This document shows, piece by piece, positions 6,002-8,497 of a DNA stretch of 8,497 bases. Made by a program: the position numbers and the translations under genes. Each line of letters opens with the position of its first letter. Position 1 is the first letter of the stretch. Source of the stretch: an uncultured Pseudorhodoferax sp. (GTDB lineage Bacteria > Pseudomonadota > Gammaproteobacteria > Burkholderiales > Burkholderiaceae). Location: contig CAJYRH010000333.1 of NCBI GenBank assembly GCA_913776795.1, forward strand, positions 1 to 8,497. Direction: 5' to 3'. The notes beneath the pieces were generated by a model that was not told the origin of the DNA, made no database searches, and was given only the letters and a program-made list of their open reading frames with translations.

Positions 6002-6606
6002 CGGCCCGCGCCACCACGGCCCTTGCCGCCACGCTGGCCGCCGCCCTGCTCGCGGGCTGCGCGACGCCGCCGGCCCCGCAGCACGCCTACGTCGCGCTGC
6101 TGGAGGACGCGGACGGCAGCACCGGCCGCGTGGTCTACAGCAGCCCGGCCGGCGCGGCCGAGCTGAGCCAGCCACGCCAGGCCGTGGCATTGGCCGGCGA
6201 GGCCACCACCTTCATCGTGAGCGCCGAGCAGTTGCAGCGCGACGCGGGCGCAGCCATGGCCGCGCAGCCGCGCGCGCCGCGCGTGTTCGTGCTGTACTTC
6301 GACGCGGGCAATGCGCAGATGACACCGGCCTCGCAGGCGCAGCTGGGCGAGATCCTGGCCGATGTGAAGAGCCGCACCACGGCCGACATGTCCATCATCG
6401 GCCACACCGACACGGTGGGGAGCGCCGAGCAGAACGCCGCGCTGGCACTGCGCCGCGCCGAGCAGGTCGGCCAGATGCTCAAGGAGGCCATCGCTGCGGC
6501 GCAGCACGTGGAGATCACGTCGCACGGCGAGACCAACCTGCTGGTGCGCACGCCGGACGAGACCGCCGAGCCGCGCAACCGGCGCGTGGAGGTCACCGTC
6601 CGCTGA
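5998..6606 (+). CDS. OmpA-family outer-membrane lipoprotein with a peptidoglycan-binding domain
   Basis: A 202-residue lipoprotein. The signal peptide ends in lipobox LAGC with lipidated C21; Ala at +2 (no Asp) predicts sorting to the outer membrane. Residues 31-63 form a short beta-rich stretch (YVALLEDADGSTGRVVYSS), then a linker, then an OmpA C-terminal domain (about 95-202). D138 in GHTDTVGS and R153 in LRRAEQV, 15 residues apart, match the Asp/Arg pair that grips diaminopimelate in OmpA-type domains, and the protein ends in the family signature RNRRVEVTVR. It should therefore tether the outer membrane to the cell wall from the periplasmic side. The ATG at 5998 overlaps the FecR gene's stop, so the two are likely made together and may interact. 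Its stop abuts, with no spare base, the stop of the convergent cyclase gene. It is too short and lacks a beta-barrel, so it is not OmpA itself; it is Pal-like in layout but not Pal by context. Confidence 0.92.
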   Translation: MTARATTALAATLAAALLAGCATPPAPQHAYVALLEDADGSTGRVVYSSPAGAAELSQPRQAVALAGEATTFIVSAEQLQRDAGAAMAAQPRAPRVFVLYFDAGNAQMTPASQAQLGEILADVKSRTTADMSIIGHTDTVGSAEQNAALALRRAEQVGQMLKEAIAAAQHVEITSHGETNLLVRTPDETAEPRNRRVEVTVR

Positions 6607-8497
6607 TCACTTTCCGTCGAGCACGATGAGGTCGCCGCGCGCGCCATGGCGCAGGCGGGTCAGGTGCAGGCGAACGAGCGCGTCGTCCGGCCGCTGCAGG
6701 GCGAGTTCCTCGAACAGCGCCTGCGCCTGCGGCGCCTTGTCGGCCAGCGCCGCGTAGGCCCGCGCATAGGCCGCCATCGCGGCATCGTCCACCGGGCCCG
6801 GCAGGCCGTCGTGCAGCGGCTGGAACACGCGCAGCGGCTGCGTCTTGCCCTGGGGCAGCAGGCGTGCCACCGGCCGCACGCGGGCGCCGGGGCAGCCGGC
6901 CAGCGTGGCCTCGGACACGCAGACCCGCGTACCCAGGTACTTGTTGGCGCCTTCCAGCCGCGCGGCGGTGTTCACTGCGTCACCCAGGGCCCGGTAGTCG
7001 AACATGGTGCTGCCGCCGAAGTTGCCGACGATGACCTCGCCGCTGTGCACGCCGATGCGCGTGTGCCCGAGCAGCCTGCCCTGTGCGTAGCCGTGGGCAA
7101 AGCGCTGCATTTCCAGCGCGCAGTCGTAGGCGCGCTGGCGGTGGTCGCCCTGTGGCACGGGCGCAGAAAAGACGATGGCCAGTGCGTCGCCGATGATGCG
7201 GTCCAGCGTCCCCTCGTGCCGGAACACGATGGCGATCATGCCGTCCAGGTAGTCGTTCAGCAGGCCCACCGCATCGGCCGGGTCGATCCGCTCCATGACC
7301 CCGGTGAAGCCGACCAGGTCGGTGAAGATGAAGCTGCATTCGCGCCGCTCGCCCGACAGGGCCAGCTGCTCCGGGTGCCGCACGATGTGCGAGACCAGGT
7401 TGGGCGAGACGTAGCGCGAGAACGCACGTGCCAGCCAGCGCCGGCGCTGCTCGCTGGCCTGGTAGCGCACCACGCTGGGCACGAGGAAGGCGGCCAGCAC
7501 GCCGAGCGCGGGGGTCAGCGGATCGACCAGCAGACGCTGCGCGGAGAACGCCCACCACCCGAACCCGGCGAACAGGCCCGCCACCGCCAGCAAGACGGCA
7601 GCCGACGGCAGCGGCCCGTGCCGCAGCGCCAGCGTGCCGACCAGCAGGCCGCCCAGAAGCAGCGCCATGGCCTCCAGGGCCTCCAGCGCGGCGGGACGAC
7701 GCAAGAGCGTGCCGGCCAGCATCTGGTCCAGCGCCTGGGCATGCACCTCCACGCCGGGCACCACGGTGCCGAGCGGCGTGAAGCGCAGGTCCTGCAGTCC
7801 CTGGGCCGAACTGCCCACCAGCAAGACCCGCCCGCGCAGGGCCTGGCTGTCGACCCGGCCCTGCAGCAGCTGCCATGCCGGGATGCGGCGGGCCGGCTCT
7901 GCCCCGCTGTAGTGCAGCCAGATCTCGCCATCGGCCGTGGCGGGCAGCGCGTGGCGGCCCACCCGCAGTTCGCTCAGGCCGCCCGCCGGCCCGGCTTCGG
8001 CCCGCACCAGGATGTTGTGCTGGCCCTGGGCCACGCGCAGCATCTCGGTCGCCAGCGAGGGCAGCAGCCGCTCGCCGGTGCGCACCAGCAGCGGCACGCG
8101 GCGCAGCACGCCGTCGCCGTCGGGCAGGAACGACAGGGCGCCGTAGCCGGCCGCCGCGGCGGCCAGCTGCGGCAACGGCGCCACGACGCTGCCGCCCTGT
8201 GGCACGTAGGGCCATGCGGGCGCACCCAGCAGGACGAAGCGGGCACGCTCGGGCAATGCGGCGGCGCTGCCCTCGGCCCGCATGGAAAAGCCCAGCACGG
8301 CCGGCGCTCCTGACAGGGCGGCGGCAAAGCGCGCGTCGGGATCGGGCAGGGCCAGCACCGCCGCCCGTGCAGCGGGCGGCAGGGCGGACAGCTGCGGCAG
8401 GGCCCGGGGCGCGCTGCGGTCGGGCTCGGCGAAGACGGCGTCGAAGCCGATCGCCGCCGCGCCGCCCGCGCGGGCGTGTTCGACCAGTTCTGCCATG
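6607..8497 (-). CDS. CHASE2-domain class III adenylate/guanylate cyclase (N-terminus beyond right edge)
   Basis: Membrane-bound class III nucleotide cyclase; 629 codons are visible (numbered from the Met at 8496), ending at TGA 6609-6607. Residues 1 to about 266 are a periplasmic CHASE2 sensor: GFDAVFAEPDR near the edge and LRGRVLLVGSSAQGLQDLRF followed by VPGVEVHAQALDQML. Three membrane helices follow (about 274-291, 298-317, 325-343), then a cytoplasmic cyclase domain. Metal-binding D393 (FTDLVGFT) and D437 (IIGDALAIVF) and transition-state N509 and R513 (VNTAAR) are all present, so it should be active. The base-selecting Lys and Asp of adenylate cyclases appear as R433 and R502, so ATP versus GTP preference is unsure. 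The Met at 8496 sits inside the CHASE2 fold, so the gene must begin beyond the window, probably with a signal/anchor helix and roughly 80-120 more residues. It converges on the OmpA lipoprotein gene. Confidence 0.93.
   Translation of the reverse strand, partial: MAELVEHARAGGAAAIGFDAVFAEPDRSAPRALPQLSALPPAARAAVLALPDPDARFAAALSGAPAVLGFSMRAEGSAAALPERARFVLLGAPAWPYVPQGGSVVAPLPQLAAAAAGYGALSFLPDGDGVLRRVPLLVRTGERLLPSLATEMLRVAQGQHNILVRAEAGPAGGLSELRVGRHALPATADGEIWLHYSGAEPARRIPAWQLLQGRVDSQALRGRVLLVGSSAQGLQDLRFTPLGTVVPGVEVHAQALDQMLAGTLLRRPAALEALEAMALLLGGLLVGTLALRHGPLPSAAVLLAVAGLFAGFGWWAFSAQRLLVDPLTPALGVLAAFLVPSVVRYQASEQRRRWLARAFSRYVSPNLVSHIVRHPEQLALSGERRECSFIFTDLVGFTGVMERIDPADAVGLLNDYLDGMIAIVFRHEGTLDRIIGDALAIVFSAPVPQGDHRQRAYDCALEMQRFAHGYAQGRLLGHTRIGVHSGEVIVGNFGGSTMFDYRALGDAVNTAARLEGANKYLGTRVCVSEATLAGCPGARVRPVARLLPQGKTQPLRVFQPLHDGLPGPVDDAAMAAYARAYAALADKAPQAQALFEELALQRPDDALVRLHLTRLRHGARGDLIVLDGK

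Noticed and set aside
6641..6652. Perfect palindrome GCGCCATGGCGC near the convergent stops, considered as a bidirectional terminator
   Set aside because: It has no loop and no T-tract on either side, and lies inside the cyclase coding sequence; short GC palindromes are common in such DNA.
6646..8313. A 555-codon open frame on the plus strand opposite the cyclase gene
   Set aside because: Low-complexity composition (Gln, His, Arg, Ala), no motif, and the opposite strand has unmistakable CHASE2 and cyclase motifs.
8494..8496. The Met codon at 8496 as the true start of the cyclase
   Set aside because: It falls inside the CHASE2 fold, immediately before AELVEHARAGGAAAIGFDAVF, and the expected N-terminal anchor helix and early CHASE2 strands would be missing.

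Overview
The window is high-GC DNA (roughly two-thirds G+C by eye) with tightly packed genes and no RNA genes, insertion sequences, CRISPR or phage sequence. The protein families, codon choice and gene order (a Crp/Fnr-type regulator divergent from an acyl-CoA ligase plus livGHM operon) suggest a betaproteobacterium of the Burkholderiales, probably near the Comamonadaceae. That placement is inference from style, not from a marker gene.

Region 1 (1-4659, minus strand) is one operon read right to left: a long-chain-type AMP-forming acyl-CoA ligase (2713-4659), livG-like ATPase (1874-2713), livH-like permease (936-1865) and a livM-like permease that runs off the left edge (1-923). The junctions are a TGATG stop/start overlap, an 8-nt gap and a 12-nt gap. 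The second ATPase (LivF) and the binding protein (LivK) are not in the window. A ligase leading a HAAT-family transport operon suggests that an organic acid is imported and then trapped as its CoA thioester; the substrate cannot be read from the sequence.

Region 2 (4660-4760) is the only divergent control region, 101 bp. It holds a candidate sigma70 promoter for the regulator whose predicted +1 falls on the GTG start codon, overlapped by a short inverted repeat.

Region 3 (4761-6606, plus strand) carries a Crp/Fnr-family regulator, then a small exported FecR-domain protein that overlaps (ATGA) an OmpA-family lipoprotein.

Region 4 (6607-8497, minus strand) is a CHASE2-type membrane class III nucleotide cyclase whose N-terminus lies beyond the right edge. 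It converges on the OmpA gene with no base between the two stop codons (TGA|TCA).

Regions 3 and 4 together hold a periplasmic FecR protein, a peptidoglycan-binding lipoprotein, a periplasm-sensing cyclase and a Crp-fold regulator. These are plausible parts of one envelope-to-cyclic-nucleotide signalling unit, which is the best candidate here for an undescribed system. The link between the parts is inference from proximity only.
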